From NCBI RefSeq assembly GCF_003318255.1, contig NZ_QOCF01000035.1:285770-349769 (forward strand): a DNA stretch of 64,000 nt, read 5' to 3'. This DNA comes from Ruegeria sp. A3M17. GTDB taxonomy: Bacteria; Pseudomonadota; Alphaproteobacteria; Rhodobacterales; Rhodobacteraceae. This document shows, one piece after another, positions 45,871-55,767 of this stretch; within the stretch, counting starts at the first letter, position 1; the number at the start of each line of letters is the position of its first letter. The notes under the pieces were generated by a model. The model did not search any database. It saw only the letters and a program-made list of their open reading frames with translations, and was not told the origin of the DNA. Position numbers and translations under genes: made by a program.

Positions 45871-47075
45871 TACAAACCTCCGAAAATGCGGGTGTGCAGC
45901 GGGTTGAAGCCGATCCGGTACGACAGCTCAGCCGGGTGCGTGACATCCCAAACAGCCAGATCCGCGCGCTGGCCGGCCGCTATAGTGCCAGTGTCAGTCA
46001 GGCCCAAGGCTTGCGCCGCATTGCGGGTCACGCCAGCCAATGCCTCTTCCGGCGTCAGGCGGAACAGGGTGCAAGCCATGTTCATGGTTAGCAACAGCGA
46101 CGTCAGAGGAGACGAGCCGGGGTTGCAATCCGTCGCCAGCGCAATCGGCACCCCATCCTGGCGCAGCAGTTCAACCGGCGGCGCCTGCGTTTCGTGCAGC
46201 GTATAGAACGCCCCCGGCAACAGCACGCCCACGGTTCCGGCCTGTGCCATGGCGGCCACGCCAGCCTCGTCCAGATATTCGATATGATCTGCCGACAACG
46301 CCCCGTACGAAGCCGCCAGGACTGCCCCTCCAAGGTTCGAAAGCTGCTCTGCATGCAGCTTGACCGGAAGGTTCAGTTCTTTCGCCACATCAAAGACCAG
46401 AGCGATCTGAGACGGATCAAAGGCGATCCCCTCGCAAAAGCCATCAACGGCATCCACCAGCCCCTCTTCATGCGCCAAACGCAGAGTCGGGATGCACACA
46501 TCGCGAATGTAGGCATCGGCGCGCCCCTGAAATTCAGGCGGCACCGCATGTGCTCCTAGAAAACTTGTTTTCACTCGCACCGGGCGCACGTCGCCGATCC
46601 GGCGCGCAACGCGCAGCATCTTGAGCTCTGTGTCGGTGTCCAGACCATAGCCCGACTTGACCTCGATGCACGACGCGCCCTCGGCCAGCAGGGCGTCCAC
46701 TCGCGTCAGGGCATCCTTTAACAGGGCCTCTTCGCTGGCCGAACGGGTCGCAGTGACAGTCGACAGAATTCCACCACCTGCGCGCGCAATCTCTTCATAC
46801 GAGGCACCATTCAGGCGCATTTCGAACTCGACCGCCCGGTTGCCGCCAAAGACGACATGGGTGTGGGCGTCGATTGGCGCCGGCGTTATCAGACGGTCGC
46901 CATAATCCACGGTCGACCAGTCAGAATAGTCAGCAGGCAGCGCATTCCGAGGCCCGATCCAGGCAATTTTCTCACCATCAACAGCAAGCGCCGCGTCCTG
47001 AACAATCCCATAAGGTTCGGCGCCATTGTCCATGGTCGCCACCCGCGTGCACAAAAGGACAGATTTTTTGGCCAT
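45870..47075 (-). CDS. hutI: imidazolonepropionase
   Basis: 401 aa, amidohydrolase fold. The metal-site [12 protein letters not shown] (about residue 70), then KLHAEQLSN (about 230) and [14 protein letters not shown] mark HutI, which opens the imidazolone ring to formiminoglutamate. It is the first gene of the minus-strand hut operon and diverges from hutF across an 81-base gap containing a TATACGTATA palindrome. Confidence 0.96.
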   Translation of the reverse strand: MAKKSVLLCTRVATMDNGAEPYGIVQDAALAVDGEKIAWIGPRNALPADYSDWSTVDYGDRLITPAPIDAHTHVVFGGNRAVEFEMRLNGASYEEIARAGGGILSTVTATRSASEEALLKDALTRVDALLAEGASCIEVKSGYGLDTDTELKMLRVARRIGDVRPVRVKTSFLGAHAVPPEFQGRADAYIRDVCIPTLRLAHEEGLVDAVDGFCEGIAFDPSQIALVFDVAKELNLPVKLHAEQLSNLGGAVLAASYGALSADHIEYLDEAGVAAMAQAGTVGVLLPGAFYTLHETQAPPVELLRQDGVPIALATDCNPGSSPLTSLLLTMNMACTLFRLTPEEALAGVTRNAAQALGLTDTGTIAAGQRADLAVWDVTHPAELSYRIGFNPLHTRIFGGL

Positions 47076-47114
47076 ATCGATTCTTTTGGGCTCCCTTTGT
47101 CGTTAGATTTTTCG

Positions 47115-47124
47115 TATACGTATA
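47115..47124. promoter_or_regulatory. TATACGTATA palindrome, candidate HutC operator
   Basis: A perfect palindrome lies midway in the hutI-hutF divergent gap, embedded in TCGTATACGTATAAAAG. HutC-type GntR repressors bind AT-rich TATAC-type palindromes, and hutC is two genes away. The link is inferred. Confidence 0.55.
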
Positions 47125-47156
47125 AAAGTTTAAAGTCTACACAAAATGGAATTACG

Positions 47157-48512
47157 ATGACCATCCATGCGAAAACGGCTTTATTAGGCTCTGATTGGGT
47201 CAGTAACTTGCGGGTAGAAATCGCGCACGGTCAGATCCAAAGCTTGGAATCACAAGCGACCGCGCGATCCGGAGACACTCAGGTTGATGTCTTGCTGCCA
47301 GCCTTGGGAAACCTGCACAGCCACGCCTTTCAGCGTGCTATGGCCGGTATGACAGAAGTGCGCGCTGCCGGGCGCGAGAGCTTTTGGACCTGGCGCACCC
47401 TGATGTACCGGTTCCTGGACAGATTGACGCCAGATCACGTAGAGGCCATTGCCGCTTTGGTCTATCTGGAGATGCAAGAAGCCGGATATGCCTCGGTCGG
47501 TGAGTTTCACTATGTCCATCACCAGCCGGGCGGCGGGCGCTACGACCACGTGTCGGAGCTGAGCCAGCGCATATTTGCCGCAGCCAGCCAAACTGGAATC
47601 GGGCTGACGCACCTTCCGGTTCTCTACACCTACGGCGGTGTCGAACAACAACCCTTGGCGGGTGGTCAGCTACGCTTTGGCAATTCTGTGGATCAGTTTC
47701 TGAACCTGGTTGAGGAATGCCGCTTGGCCCCACCGCATGCGGATTCTGTGATCGGCATCGCCCCGCATTCTCTGCGGGCAACATCGCCTTCGGACTTGCG
47801 CAAGGTTCTGAATGCCACTTCTGATGGTCCCGTCCACATCCACATTGCCGAACAGCTCAAGGAAGTGGCCGATGTCGAGGCCGCGCTTGGACAGCGCCCA
47901 GTTGAGTGGCTGCTGGACCATGTCGACGTCGATGACCGGTGGTGCCTTATCCACGCAACTCATATGACAGATGCCGAAACACGCGCCGTTGCGCGTTCGG
48001 ACGCTGTTGCCGGGTTGTGCCCGATTACCGAGGCCAATTTGGGCGACGGTATATTCAATGGGGCTGTTTACGTCGAAGAAAGTGGTCGATTTGGCGTCGG
48101 ATCAGACTCTAACGTGAGGATTTCCCTGCCCGAGGAACTGCGGACTTTGGAATATTCCCAACGCCTGCGTGACCATGCGCGGACGGTTTTGGTCAAAAAT
48201 GAAGGCTCAGTCGGTCAGGCGTTGTATACAGGTGCCGCACAAGGGGGCGCGCAGGCACTGGGACGAAACGCCGGGGAAATCGCCGTCGGTAAGCTGGCTG
48301 ACCTTGTCGCGATCGACCGATCTCATCCCACGATCTGCGCACTGACTGACGAACAGGTGCTGGACGGTCTGTGCTTTGCAGCGCCGGATGGGTTGGTGAC
48401 GGATCTTTGGTCAGCGGGGCGCCACATGGTGCAGCAAGGCCGCCACATCGAACGGGATCGGATCATTCCCGCGTACCGGTCGGCGATTGCTGATCTTGTG
48501 GCCGACGTCTAA
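47157..48512 (+). CDS. hutF: formimidoylglutamate deiminase
   Basis: 451 aa, amidohydrolase family. The metal-site LGNLHSHAFQRAMAG and HIHIAEQ, IHATHM and VGSDSNVRIS blocks fit HutF, which converts N-formimidoyl-L-glutamate to N-formyl-L-glutamate and ammonia. With HutG this makes the five-step Pseudomonas-type route. The ATG at 47157 is preferred because the longer frame overlaps hutI. It is followed 26 bases later by hutC. Confidence 0.94.
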   Translation: MTIHAKTALLGSDWVSNLRVEIAHGQIQSLESQATARSGDTQVDVLLPALGNLHSHAFQRAMAGMTEVRAAGRESFWTWRTLMYRFLDRLTPDHVEAIAALVYLEMQEAGYASVGEFHYVHHQPGGGRYDHVSELSQRIFAAASQTGIGLTHLPVLYTYGGVEQQPLAGGQLRFGNSVDQFLNLVEECRLAPPHADSVIGIAPHSLRATSPSDLRKVLNATSDGPVHIHIAEQLKEVADVEAALGQRPVEWLLDHVDVDDRWCLIHATHMTDAETRAVARSDAVAGLCPITEANLGDGIFNGAVYVEESGRFGVGSDSNVRISLPEELRTLEYSQRLRDHARTVLVKNEGSVGQALYTGAAQGGAQALGRNAGEIAVGKLADLVAIDRSHPTICALTDEQVLDGLCFAAPDGLVTDLWSAGRHMVQQGRHIERDRIIPAYRSAIADLVADV

Positions 48513-48541
48513 ACGAACCTATTCAGGTAACCAGAGGCACC

Positions 48542-49246
48542 ATGACCCAACCGAACGAAACCACCAGCTACAGGGACATCAAGGAAACCGTGCTGGCGCG
48601 CATTCGGTCGGGTGAGTGGCAGCCGGATTCGCTGCTGCCCAACGAGCAGGACCTGGCCCTCGAATTCTCGTGCACCAGAACGACCGTGAACCGCGCAATG
48701 CGAGAGCTGGCGGACGAAGGGTTTCTGGAGCGTCGCCGCAAAGCCGGTACACGGGTTCTAAGCGCGCCGCAAAGGCAGGCCCGTTTCACGATCCCCATGG
48801 TGCGGGACGAGGTTGAGGCGTTCGGCGGAATCTATCGTTATGCGCTGGTCTCGTCAGTTGCTGGCCATGCGCCAGACTGGCTGTGCGCTAGACTTGCACT
48901 GAAACCGGACCAACACGTGATGCACGTGCGCTGCATGCATTTTAACGGCAATACTCCGTTTCAATACGAAGACCGATGGATCGTCATAGACTCGGTTCCG
49001 CAGGTGGTGAACGCGGACTTCGCCTCAATAGGACCGAATGAATGGCTTGTGCAAACCGTTCCCTTCACCAATGTCGAGCTGAGCTTCCTGGCCAGTCGCG
49101 CCGATGATTCGGTGGCCGCGTTCCTGGACCTGCCCATCGGCGAGCCGGTGTTTACTGGCGAACGGATCACGTGGCTTGAGGGCCAGCCAGTCACCTTTGC
49201 AAAGATGTACTTCGCCGCCGGTTATCGCATGACCACCCAGTTCTGA
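48542..49246 (+). CDS. hutC: histidine utilization repressor HutC
   Basis: 234 aa, GntR/HutC family. The winged helix (YRDIKETVLARIRSGEWQPDSLLPNEQDLA, then CTRTTVNRAMRELADEGFLERRRKAGTRV, about residues 9-73) is followed by a UTRA ligand domain (about 95-230; HVMHVRCMHFNGNTPFQYEDRWI, ending FAAGYRMTTQF). HutC represses hut genes until urocanate binds. It lies directly downstream of hutF, which supports the call. Confidence 0.93.
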   Translation: MTQPNETTSYRDIKETVLARIRSGEWQPDSLLPNEQDLALEFSCTRTTVNRAMRELADEGFLERRRKAGTRVLSAPQRQARFTIPMVRDEVEAFGGIYRYALVSSVAGHAPDWLCARLALKPDQHVMHVRCMHFNGNTPFQYEDRWIVIDSVPQVVNADFASIGPNEWLVQTVPFTNVELSFLASRADDSVAAFLDLPIGEPVFTGERITWLEGQPVTFAKMYFAAGYRMTTQF

Positions 49247-49329
49247 ACCTGAACGCGATTTCTGCTTTACCGTATCCCTAATCCACGCCAGATTCAGCGT
49301 AATCTGATCCTGCGAGAAGGAAGTATGGG

Positions 49330-50847
49330 ATGGGTAACCCGCTCTATGATCGGTTGTTTGGTATCCATGCGGGCAAGGATACGCCGTTCCTTCACCTGCC
49401 TGACGGCCAAACCATCACCCATGCAGCTTTTCTGGACATGGCGTCGCGGATTGCAAACGCGTTGAACGGGTTTGAGCTTGAGCCCGGAGACCGAGTTGCT
49501 GTTCAGGTGGAAAAGTCACCTGAAGCGCTGGCTCTCTATGCGGCATGCGCCCAAACCGGTTTGATTTTTTTACCTTTGAACACAGCCTACACATCCGGCG
49601 AGCTTAGCTATTTCATCGAAAACAGTGGGGCTGCGCTGGTGGTCTGCGACACCGCCAAACAAGCGGAACTGACGCCCATCGCCGAGGCGCAAAACGCTAG
49701 GTTAGAGACGCTCAACGCCGATGGCTCGGGCAGCTTGATGCGGCGGGCATTGGGCATGCTACCCGCGTTCGAGCCGGTTAAGCGGGCAGAGCATGATCTT
49801 GCCGCATTCCTCTACACCTCTGGCACAACCGGGCGCTCCAAAGGTGCGATGCTGACGCAAGCCAACCTGGTATCCAATGCCGAGACTCTAGTGCGGGAAT
49901 GGCGGTTTACGCAGGATGATGTACTGCTGCACGCCTTGCCGATCTTTCATACCCACGGACTGTTTGTAGCGACGAACATTATTCTGGCCTCGGGCGGGTC
50001 TATGCTCTTTCTGCCGAAATTTGATCTGGATGACATCCTGCGCCTGATGCCCAATGCGACCTCAATGATGGGCGTGCCGACCTTCTATACCCGGTTGCTG
50101 GCGGATGAACGGTTCACCGGTGATCTGGCCCGGCACATGCGACTGTTCATCTCGGGTTCGGCCCCCCTGCTGGCCGAAACACATGAGCGGTTCGAGGACC
50201 GGACCTGCCACCGCATCCTGGAACGCTATGGTATGACAGAAACCAATATGAACACCTCGAACTCTTATGACGGTGAACGTCGCGCGGGAACTGTCGGGTT
50301 TCCACTGCCGGGTGTCGAACTAAAGGTAACCGATCCTGAAACCGGCGAGGCATTACCGCAAGGCGAGATTGGAATGATCGAAGTGCGCGGACCAAACGTC
50401 TTCGAAGGCTATTGGCAAATGCCGGAAAAAACCGCCGCGGAGTTGCGCGAAGACGGGTTCTTTATCACTGGTGATCTCGGGCGCGTGGATGCGGATGGTT
50501 ACGTACATATCGTGGGTCGCGGCAAGGATCTGATCATTTCGGGCGGGTTCAACATCTACCCCAAAGAGGTCGAGCTGGTTCTGGACGACCAGCCCGGTGT
50601 CCTGGAAAGCGCCGTGATTGGCGTACCACACCCCGATTTCGGCGAAACCGTTCTAGGTATTCTGGTGGCCGAGCCGGATAGTTCTCCTGACCTTGATGCC
50701 ATTCTGGCCAACATTCAGAACCAACTGGCGAGGTTCAAACATCCCCGCAGGCTGATCGTTGTTGATGAACTGCCGCGAAACACCATGGGGAAAGTGCAAA
50801 AGAACGCCTTGCGCGAGCACTACAAAGACCTGTTTACCGCGGATTAG
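49330..50847 (+). CDS. matB: malonyl-CoA synthetase (MatB-like)
   Basis: 505 aa, AMP-binding acyl-CoA synthetase. The P-loop YTSGTTGRSKG (about residue 160), the A5 motif ERYGMTETNMNTSN (about 300, typical of MatB) and the A8-A10 region GDLGRVDADGYVHIVGRGKDLIISGG and RNTMGKVQKNALRE (catalytic Lys) are intact. It joins malonate to CoA with ATP. A malonyl-CoA decarboxylase gene (matA) is not nearby. GAGAAGGAAG precedes the ATG. It overlaps the convergent phosphatase gene by 14 bases. Confidence 0.85.
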   Translation: MGNPLYDRLFGIHAGKDTPFLHLPDGQTITHAAFLDMASRIANALNGFELEPGDRVAVQVEKSPEALALYAACAQTGLIFLPLNTAYTSGELSYFIENSGAALVVCDTAKQAELTPIAEAQNARLETLNADGSGSLMRRALGMLPAFEPVKRAEHDLAAFLYTSGTTGRSKGAMLTQANLVSNAETLVREWRFTQDDVLLHALPIFHTHGLFVATNIILASGGSMLFLPKFDLDDILRLMPNATSMMGVPTFYTRLLADERFTGDLARHMRLFISGSAPLLAETHERFEDRTCHRILERYGMTETNMNTSNSYDGERRAGTVGFPLPGVELKVTDPETGEALPQGEIGMIEVRGPNVFEGYWQMPEKTAAELREDGFFITGDLGRVDADGYVHIVGRGKDLIISGGFNIYPKEVELVLDDQPGVLESAVIGVPHPDFGETVLGILVAEPDSSPDLDAILANIQNQLARFKHPRRLIVVDELPRNTMGKVQKNALREHYKDLFTAD

Positions 50848-51571
50848 GCTCTAACAGGACCCGGCCGGCGTCCGTCAGCAACCAGCACGTGCGCCCTTCG
50901 AACACAGCTGTGGCCAGCGGTCGGCCATAGCCAGCCCCCGCGTCCAGATTGATCCGGTTTCCACAGTGCTCCGCCGCATCCACGGGGGTGTGCCCATGCA
51001 CGATCAGCCAGGGGTGCGGGCTGGATTCGTTCAAGAACTCTTGTCGTATCCAAACCAGATCATCCTCGGATTGCTGCGCCAAGGGGATACCGGGCCGGAT
51101 GCCAGCGTGAACGAATAAAAGCTCACCCTCTTGATGATAGGCCGGTAGAGCATTGATTAAATCCAAATGTGCCGGCGGCACAGCGGCGCATGCCCGTTCG
51201 TGAACCTGAAAGATCCGGTCATTGTCAGTGACCTCGACACCGTAGGATGCCAGCGTCTCTTGGCCCCCAAGCCGGGGATTCAGCCAGTTCAAAATGATCG
51301 GCAATTGCTTGTCTGCGATCTCGCAATCCTGCACGAAACGGACCATCATCCGGTCGTGGTTGCCTTTGACCATGACCCAGTTCCGCCCCGCCTTGCTCCC
51401 TTCGATCAGCAGATCCAGAACCTCGCGGCTGTTCGGGCCACGATCCACATAGTCCCCCAGAAAGACAACGCGCGCATCCGGCCCGCCATCCGCCTCAATC
51501 CGGGATAGCACGTTTTGCAGCATGCCCAGTTGCCCATGGATATCGCCGACCGCGTAAATTGGGATGCTCAA
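50834..51571 (-). CDS. PPP-type metallophosphatase
   Basis: 245 aa. Metal-site motifs of the serine/threonine protein phosphatase superfamily are in order: GDIHGQLGML, GDYVDRGPNSREVLDLL and KGNHDRMM, then a C-terminal HGHTP. This is also the pattern of diadenosine tetraphosphatases (ApaH) and bacterial PrpA/PrpB-like enzymes, so the substrate is open. Confidence 0.88.
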   Translation of the reverse strand: MSIPIYAVGDIHGQLGMLQNVLSRIEADGGPDARVVFLGDYVDRGPNSREVLDLLIEGSKAGRNWVMVKGNHDRMMVRFVQDCEIADKQLPIILNWLNPRLGGQETLASYGVEVTDNDRIFQVHERACAAVPPAHLDLINALPAYHQEGELLFVHAGIRPGIPLAQQSEDDLVWIRQEFLNESSPHPWLIVHGHTPVDAAEHCGNRINLDAGAGYGRPLATAVFEGRTCWLLTDAGRVLLEPNPR

Positions 51572-51623
51572 AACGCTACCTCTTGGAATATGTCAGGCAC
51601 TTTGTGCAACAACTCGATTGCAG

Positions 51624-51660
51624 AAAAAAGGCAATGCCCGCACATTTTTTGCACGGGCAT
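51624..51660 (-). terminator. intrinsic terminator of serA
   Basis: On the minus strand ATGCCCG and CGGGCAT form a 7-bp stem around a 13-base loop, followed within a few bases by six T (complement of the A run at 51624-51629). It begins 30 bases after the serA stop. Confidence 0.7.
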
Positions 51661-51689
51661 CACCAAGGTCACAATTTTCGGGCCAAAAC

Positions 51690-53285
51690 TCAGGCCACGT
51701 CAAATTCCAGCGGTTTGATCTGTGTGAATAGCCCCGTTTCCGCCAGTTTCGCCCGCGCTTCGGCTGGAACAGGTTCGTCCACGTACAGTAAAGCAATCGC
51801 TTCTCCGCCCGCTTCGGCACGGCCCAGCGTAAAGTTAGCGATGTTCACGTCGTTCTCGCCCATGGTCTGACCCAACGCGCCGATGATACCCGGAACGTCT
51901 TCGTTGGTGGTATAGAGCATATGGGCACCGACCTCGGCGTCGATGTTGATGCCTTTGATCTGGATAAAGCGCGGTTTGCCATCGCTGAAAACCGTGCCCC
52001 CGATCGAGCGTTCGCGCTTGTCGGTTACCACAGTCACCTTGATGTAGCCGTCAAAGACACCGGTCTTGTCCTGATTTGTGGTCGATAGCTGAATCCCGCG
52101 CTCTTTCGCTACAACCGGGGCCGACACCATGTTCACTTCCGGGTTGAACTTTTTCATGATCCCCGCAACCACAGCGCAGTTCAGGGCAGCCAGGTTCATC
52201 TCAGCCGCGACACCGTCATACAGGATGTTGATTGCCTTAACCGGTTCATCGGTCATCTGACCAATGAAACTGCCAAGGTGACCGGCCAGCTTGATCCATG
52301 GACCCATGACCTTGGCCTCTTCGGCGGTGACGCTGGGCATGTTCAGCGCGTTTTCCACTGCGCCTGTCAGCAGGTAGTTCGAGATCTGCTCAGCCACCTG
52401 CAGGGCAACATTTTCCTGCGCTTCGGTCGTTGCAGCGCCAAGGTGCGGCGTGCAGACGACGTTCGGCAAGTTGAACAGCGGGTTGTCCTTTGCCGGTTCT
52501 TCTTTGAACACGTCAAACGCGGCCCCTGCGACATGACCGGATTGCAGCATCTCGGCTAGCGCTTCTTCATCAACCAGACCACCACGGGCACAGTTGACGA
52601 TACGTACACCAGGTTTGGTCTTGGCCAGATTTTCCCGGCTCAGGATATTGCGCGTTTGGTCGGTCAACGGCACGTGCAGAGTGATGAAATCGGCGCGGGC
52701 CAGCAATTCGTCCAGCTCGACCTTTTCGACGCCCATCTTGGCGGCTTTCTCTTCGCCCAAAAAGGGATCGTAGGCGACGACCTTCATCTTCAGGCCCAGC
52801 GCGCGTTCACAGACAATACCGCCAATGTTGCCCGCACCGATGACGCCGAGGGTCTTGTTGGTCAGCTCGATGCCCATGAATTTGGACTTTTCCCACTTGC
52901 CCGCGTGGGTGGACGTGCTGGCCTCGGGGATTTGACGCGCGACGGCGAACATCATTGCAATTGCGTGTTCGGCAGTGGTGATCATGTTGCCGAATGGTGT
53001 GTTCATGACGATCACACCCTTTTTTGACGCGGCATCCTTATCGACATTGTCGGTGCCGATACCAGCGCGGCCGATAACCTTCAGATTGTCGGCTTTTTCC
53101 AGCAGTGTCGGCGTGACCTTTGTGGCCGAACGGATAGCCAGACCGTCATATTGGCCAATCAGCTCGGCCAGCTTGTCCTTGTCCTTGCCCAGGTCGGGCA
53201 TGAAATCCACGTCGATGCCGCGGTCGCGGAAGATCTGCACGGCGGTTTCGCTGAGTTTGTCGGATACGAGTACTTTGGGGGCCAT
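51690..53285 (-). CDS. serA: D-3-phosphoglycerate dehydrogenase
   Basis: 531 aa, the long form with an N-terminal catalytic/NAD domain, an intervening domain and a C-terminal ACT domain. The NAD motif GVIGAGNIGGIVCERALGLKM is at about residue 145, the catalytic region around HLGAATTEAQENVALQVAEQ near 285, and an ACT domain (about 455-531; GIIGALGQTMGENDVNIANFTLGR) at the end. It starts the serine pathway from 3-phosphoglycerate. serC lies directly upstream on the same strand. Confidence 0.97.
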   Translation of the reverse strand: MAPKVLVSDKLSETAVQIFRDRGIDVDFMPDLGKDKDKLAELIGQYDGLAIRSATKVTPTLLEKADNLKVIGRAGIGTDNVDKDAASKKGVIVMNTPFGNMITTAEHAIAMMFAVARQIPEASTSTHAGKWEKSKFMGIELTNKTLGVIGAGNIGGIVCERALGLKMKVVAYDPFLGEEKAAKMGVEKVELDELLARADFITLHVPLTDQTRNILSRENLAKTKPGVRIVNCARGGLVDEEALAEMLQSGHVAGAAFDVFKEEPAKDNPLFNLPNVVCTPHLGAATTEAQENVALQVAEQISNYLLTGAVENALNMPSVTAEEAKVMGPWIKLAGHLGSFIGQMTDEPVKAINILYDGVAAEMNLAALNCAVVAGIMKKFNPEVNMVSAPVVAKERGIQLSTTNQDKTGVFDGYIKVTVVTDKRERSIGGTVFSDGKPRFIQIKGINIDAEVGAHMLYTTNEDVPGIIGALGQTMGENDVNIANFTLGRAEAGGEAIALLYVDEPVPAEARAKLAETGLFTQIKPLEFDVA

Positions 53286-53343
53286 GTTTGTGGTCCTTGA
53301 ATGTCATGAAAAATCCGGGCCTGAGACGGCCCGGTAAAAAGGG

Positions 53344-54498
53344 TCAGGCAGCTTCTGTCTGGGCAGCGATCTCGGCCTCGAAAGCCCATGCCAGCCAGGG
53401 CAACATCGCCTCGATATCCGAGGTTTCAACCGTGCCACCGCACCAGATACGCAGGCCCGCAGGCGCGTCGCGGTAGGCTCCGATATCCAATGCGATTTCC
53501 TCGGCCTCGAGCCGCTTGGCCACGGCCTTGGCGAATGTCGCACCGTCCTGAATGCGTGTGTCGGTGAACTTCAGGCAGACCGAAGTGTTCGACTGTGTCG
53601 CCGCATCCTCTGCCAGATTGGCGATCCAGTCGTTTTGGTCGCAGAACGCGTGAACCGCACTAGCGTTGGCATTCGCACGGGCGATCAGGCCCTGCAAACC
53701 ACCAACCGAGCGCGCCCAGTCCAGCGCAAAAAGGTAATCTTCGACCGCCAACATCGAGGGCGTGTTGATCGTTGCACCGGTAAAGATACCTTCGATCAGC
53801 TTGCCGCCCTTGGTCAGGCGGAAAATCTTCGGCAGGGGCCATGCAGGGGTGTAGCTTTCCAACCGCTCCACTGCGCGGGGGCTAAGGATCAACATCCCAT
53901 GCGCCGCTTCACCGCCCAGCACTTTCTGCCAGCTAAACGTGGTCACATCCAGTTTGTCCCAGGGCAGGTCCATCGCAAAAGCTGCCGAGGTCGCGTCACA
54001 GATCGTCAGACCCCGACGGTCATCCGCGATCCAATCGCCATTGGGAACCCGGACGCCCGAAGTCGTGCCGTTCCACGTAAAGACAACGTCATTGGCAAAA
54101 TCAACCGAGGCCAGATCAACGAGCTGACCGTAATCCGCGGTCTTCACCTCGGCGTCGATCTTCAGCTGTTTGACTACGTCGGTCACCCAGCCAGAGCCAA
54201 AGCTTTCCCAGGCCAGCATCTCGACCTTGCGTTCGCCCAACAGCGACCACAGGGCCATCTCAACCGCGCCAGTGTCCGAGGCGGGAACGATGCCGATCTT
54301 GTAATCCGCCGGAATGCCCAGCACTTCGCGCGTGCCTTCGATCGCGGCCTTCAGCTTGTCCTTGCCGACAGCTGCACGGTGCGACCGGCCCAGCGCGGCA
54401 TCGGCCAGTTTGGTCAGATCAAATGTGGGGGGTTTGGCGCAGGGGCCCGAGGAAAAACGCGGATTTGCCGGCCGCGTCGCCGGTTGTTTAATGCTCAT
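53344..54498 (-). CDS. serC: phosphoserine aminotransferase
   Basis: 384 aa, PLP fold type I, alphaproteobacterial/archaeal type of SerC. It starts [19 protein letters not shown], shows [16 protein letters not shown] at the phosphate site and the Schiff-base lysine in [16 protein letters not shown] (about residue 197). It makes phosphoserine from 3-phosphohydroxypyruvate and glutamate. The start at 54498 is fixed by the serC leader: a stem with GTGTAT/ATACAC arms encloses AAGGG just before it. A 58-base gap separates it from serA. Confidence 0.96.
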   Translation of the reverse strand: MSIKQPATRPANPRFSSGPCAKPPTFDLTKLADAALGRSHRAAVGKDKLKAAIEGTREVLGIPADYKIGIVPASDTGAVEMALWSLLGERKVEMLAWESFGSGWVTDVVKQLKIDAEVKTADYGQLVDLASVDFANDVVFTWNGTTSGVRVPNGDWIADDRRGLTICDATSAAFAMDLPWDKLDVTTFSWQKVLGGEAAHGMLILSPRAVERLESYTPAWPLPKIFRLTKGGKLIEGIFTGATINTPSMLAVEDYLFALDWARSVGGLQGLIARANANASAVHAFCDQNDWIANLAEDAATQSNTSVCLKFTDTRIQDGATFAKAVAKRLEAEEIALDIGAYRDAPAGLRIWCGGTVETSDIEAMLPWLAWAFEAEIAAQTEAA

Positions 54499-54543
54499 GT
54501 GTATTACCCTTACAGATACACGCCCCTCGTTGGGGAGGGGTGT
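54499..54543 (-). promoter_or_regulatory. serC leader RNA
   Basis: Two hairpins precede serC on the minus strand: CCCCTC/GAGGGG (54523-54540, 6-base loop) and, directly before the ATG, GTGTAT/ATACAC (54499-54521) whose loop holds the Shine-Dalgarno AAGGG. This matches the alphaproteobacterial serC leader motif, described as having a final stem that overlaps the ribosome site. The 54518-54521 arm could pair alternatively with bases beyond the first hairpin, which would free the ribosome site. Confidence 0.75.
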
Positions 54544-54584
54544 CCCACAGACAGAGCTATTGCCTCGAGCGACGCCCAGCAAGC

Positions 54585-54620
54585 GGAAAAGACGCATCGG
54601 GTGCCAAAAACGACACCCGA
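54585..54620 (-). terminator. intrinsic terminator of the Gfo/Idh/MocA gene
   Basis: Arms TCGGGTG and CACCCGA (54597-54620) form a perfect 7-bp stem; the minus strand continues with a short TTTT. It lies 38 bases after the stop of the Gfo/Idh/MocA gene and before serC. Confidence 0.65.
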
Positions 54621-54657
54621 TTATGTGCGTATCTGGAACGCGGGTTTCCTATCGGCA

Positions 54658-55755
54658 TCAAGACGAGAGGCGCACAGTCTCTCCGGTTTCCAAAGCCTGT
54701 TGCGCCGCCAAACCGATGCGCACGGCCCAAAGGCCATCGTTCAGGGTGACGTCAGGTTTTGCCTTTTCGCCTCGTAGAACAGCTAAGAACCCCTGATGTT
54801 GGTAGAAAGTCGAACCATTGTGGTCCCCGGCGGCCAACAGGCGCGGATCGACGGGGATCTCTTTGGTGACCGGACCTTTTGGGGCACGTGGGCTGACAAT
54901 GATCTGCGGGACCGGCGGGGCGCCCAGATGATCCGGCCAGAACCGCCCCGGCCCCGGCACCAACGCTTCGATCTTGGCGTCTGGCCCAACGACCGAGATT
55001 TCCTCTTGATACCGTGATCCTTCGGCAAACATGCAAAGTTCCAGCATCGCGCGCGCGCCCGAGGCGAAGTCCACGATGACGTAGCCATGGTCCAAGATAT
55101 CCGGCGTTTGCCCTTCGTAGTCTTCATCCAGATGATTGACCGCCTGCCCACCACTTGCAGTGACGCGCACCGGGTCGGATTGCAGGATTAGGCGCATGAG
55201 ATCGAAGAAGTGACAGCATTTTTCGACAAACGTGCCGCCGGTGTTCCGGTTAAACCGGTTCCAGTTCCCGACTTTTTCCAGAAACGGAAATCGATGCTCG
55301 CGGATCGACAGCATCTTGACGCCGCCTGTTGCCTCGACCTCGGCAATCAGCGCGGCAATGGGCGGCATATAGCGGTATTCCATCGCCACCCAGATCGGGT
55401 GGGGATAGTCACGCTGCAGCGCCTCAAGCCGCGCCGCATCTGCCGGGTCGGTGAACAGAGGCTTCTCGACCAACAACGGCAAAGGGCGCGTTCGGGCGAT
55501 TCCCTCAATTTGATCCACGTGCAGGTGATTGGGGCTGACGATGACAACGCAGTCCAGATCGTCGACCGCAAGCAATTCCTGCACCGAGGAAACCATCACC
55601 GCATCCGGCGCAATCGCTTGTGAGGCCTGTGCCATCTCGGCGTCCGGCTCAAAAATCGCTGAAACGCACGTGTCGTCCAGCAGGGCAATATTGTGCAGGT
55701 GTTCCTGCCCCATCATTCCGCATCCGATCAGCCCGTAGTGAATGGTCCGGGTCAT
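54658..55755 (-). CDS. Gfo/Idh/MocA oxidoreductase, candidate NAD-dependent sulfoquinovosidase
   Basis: 365 aa. The N-terminal Rossmann domain has YGLIGCGMMGQEHLHN, and LPLLVEKPLFTD carries the family EKP motif (about residue 97). The C-terminal domain has GGTFVEKCCHFFDLMRL, the family's substrate-site block with conserved His. Gfo/Idh/MocA proteins use tightly bound NAD to oxidise sugars, and one branch cleaves sulfoquinovosides by an NAD-dependent mechanism. Here the gene shares an operon with a GntR regulator divergent from SmoC/B/A-like genes, which suggests that role. Other sugar or inositol dehydrogenase activity cannot be excluded. Confidence 0.85.
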   Translation of the reverse strand: MTRTIHYGLIGCGMMGQEHLHNIALLDDTCVSAIFEPDAEMAQASQAIAPDAVMVSSVQELLAVDDLDCVVIVSPNHLHVDQIEGIARTRPLPLLVEKPLFTDPADAARLEALQRDYPHPIWVAMEYRYMPPIAALIAEVEATGGVKMLSIREHRFPFLEKVGNWNRFNRNTGGTFVEKCCHFFDLMRLILQSDPVRVTASGGQAVNHLDEDYEGQTPDILDHGYVIVDFASGARAMLELCMFAEGSRYQEEISVVGPDAKIEALVPGPGRFWPDHLGAPPVPQIIVSPRAPKGPVTKEIPVDPRLLAAGDHNGSTFYQHQGFLAVLRGEKAKPDVTLNDGLWAVRIGLAAQQALETGETVRLSS

Positions 55756-55767
55756 GCGCAGTTCCTT

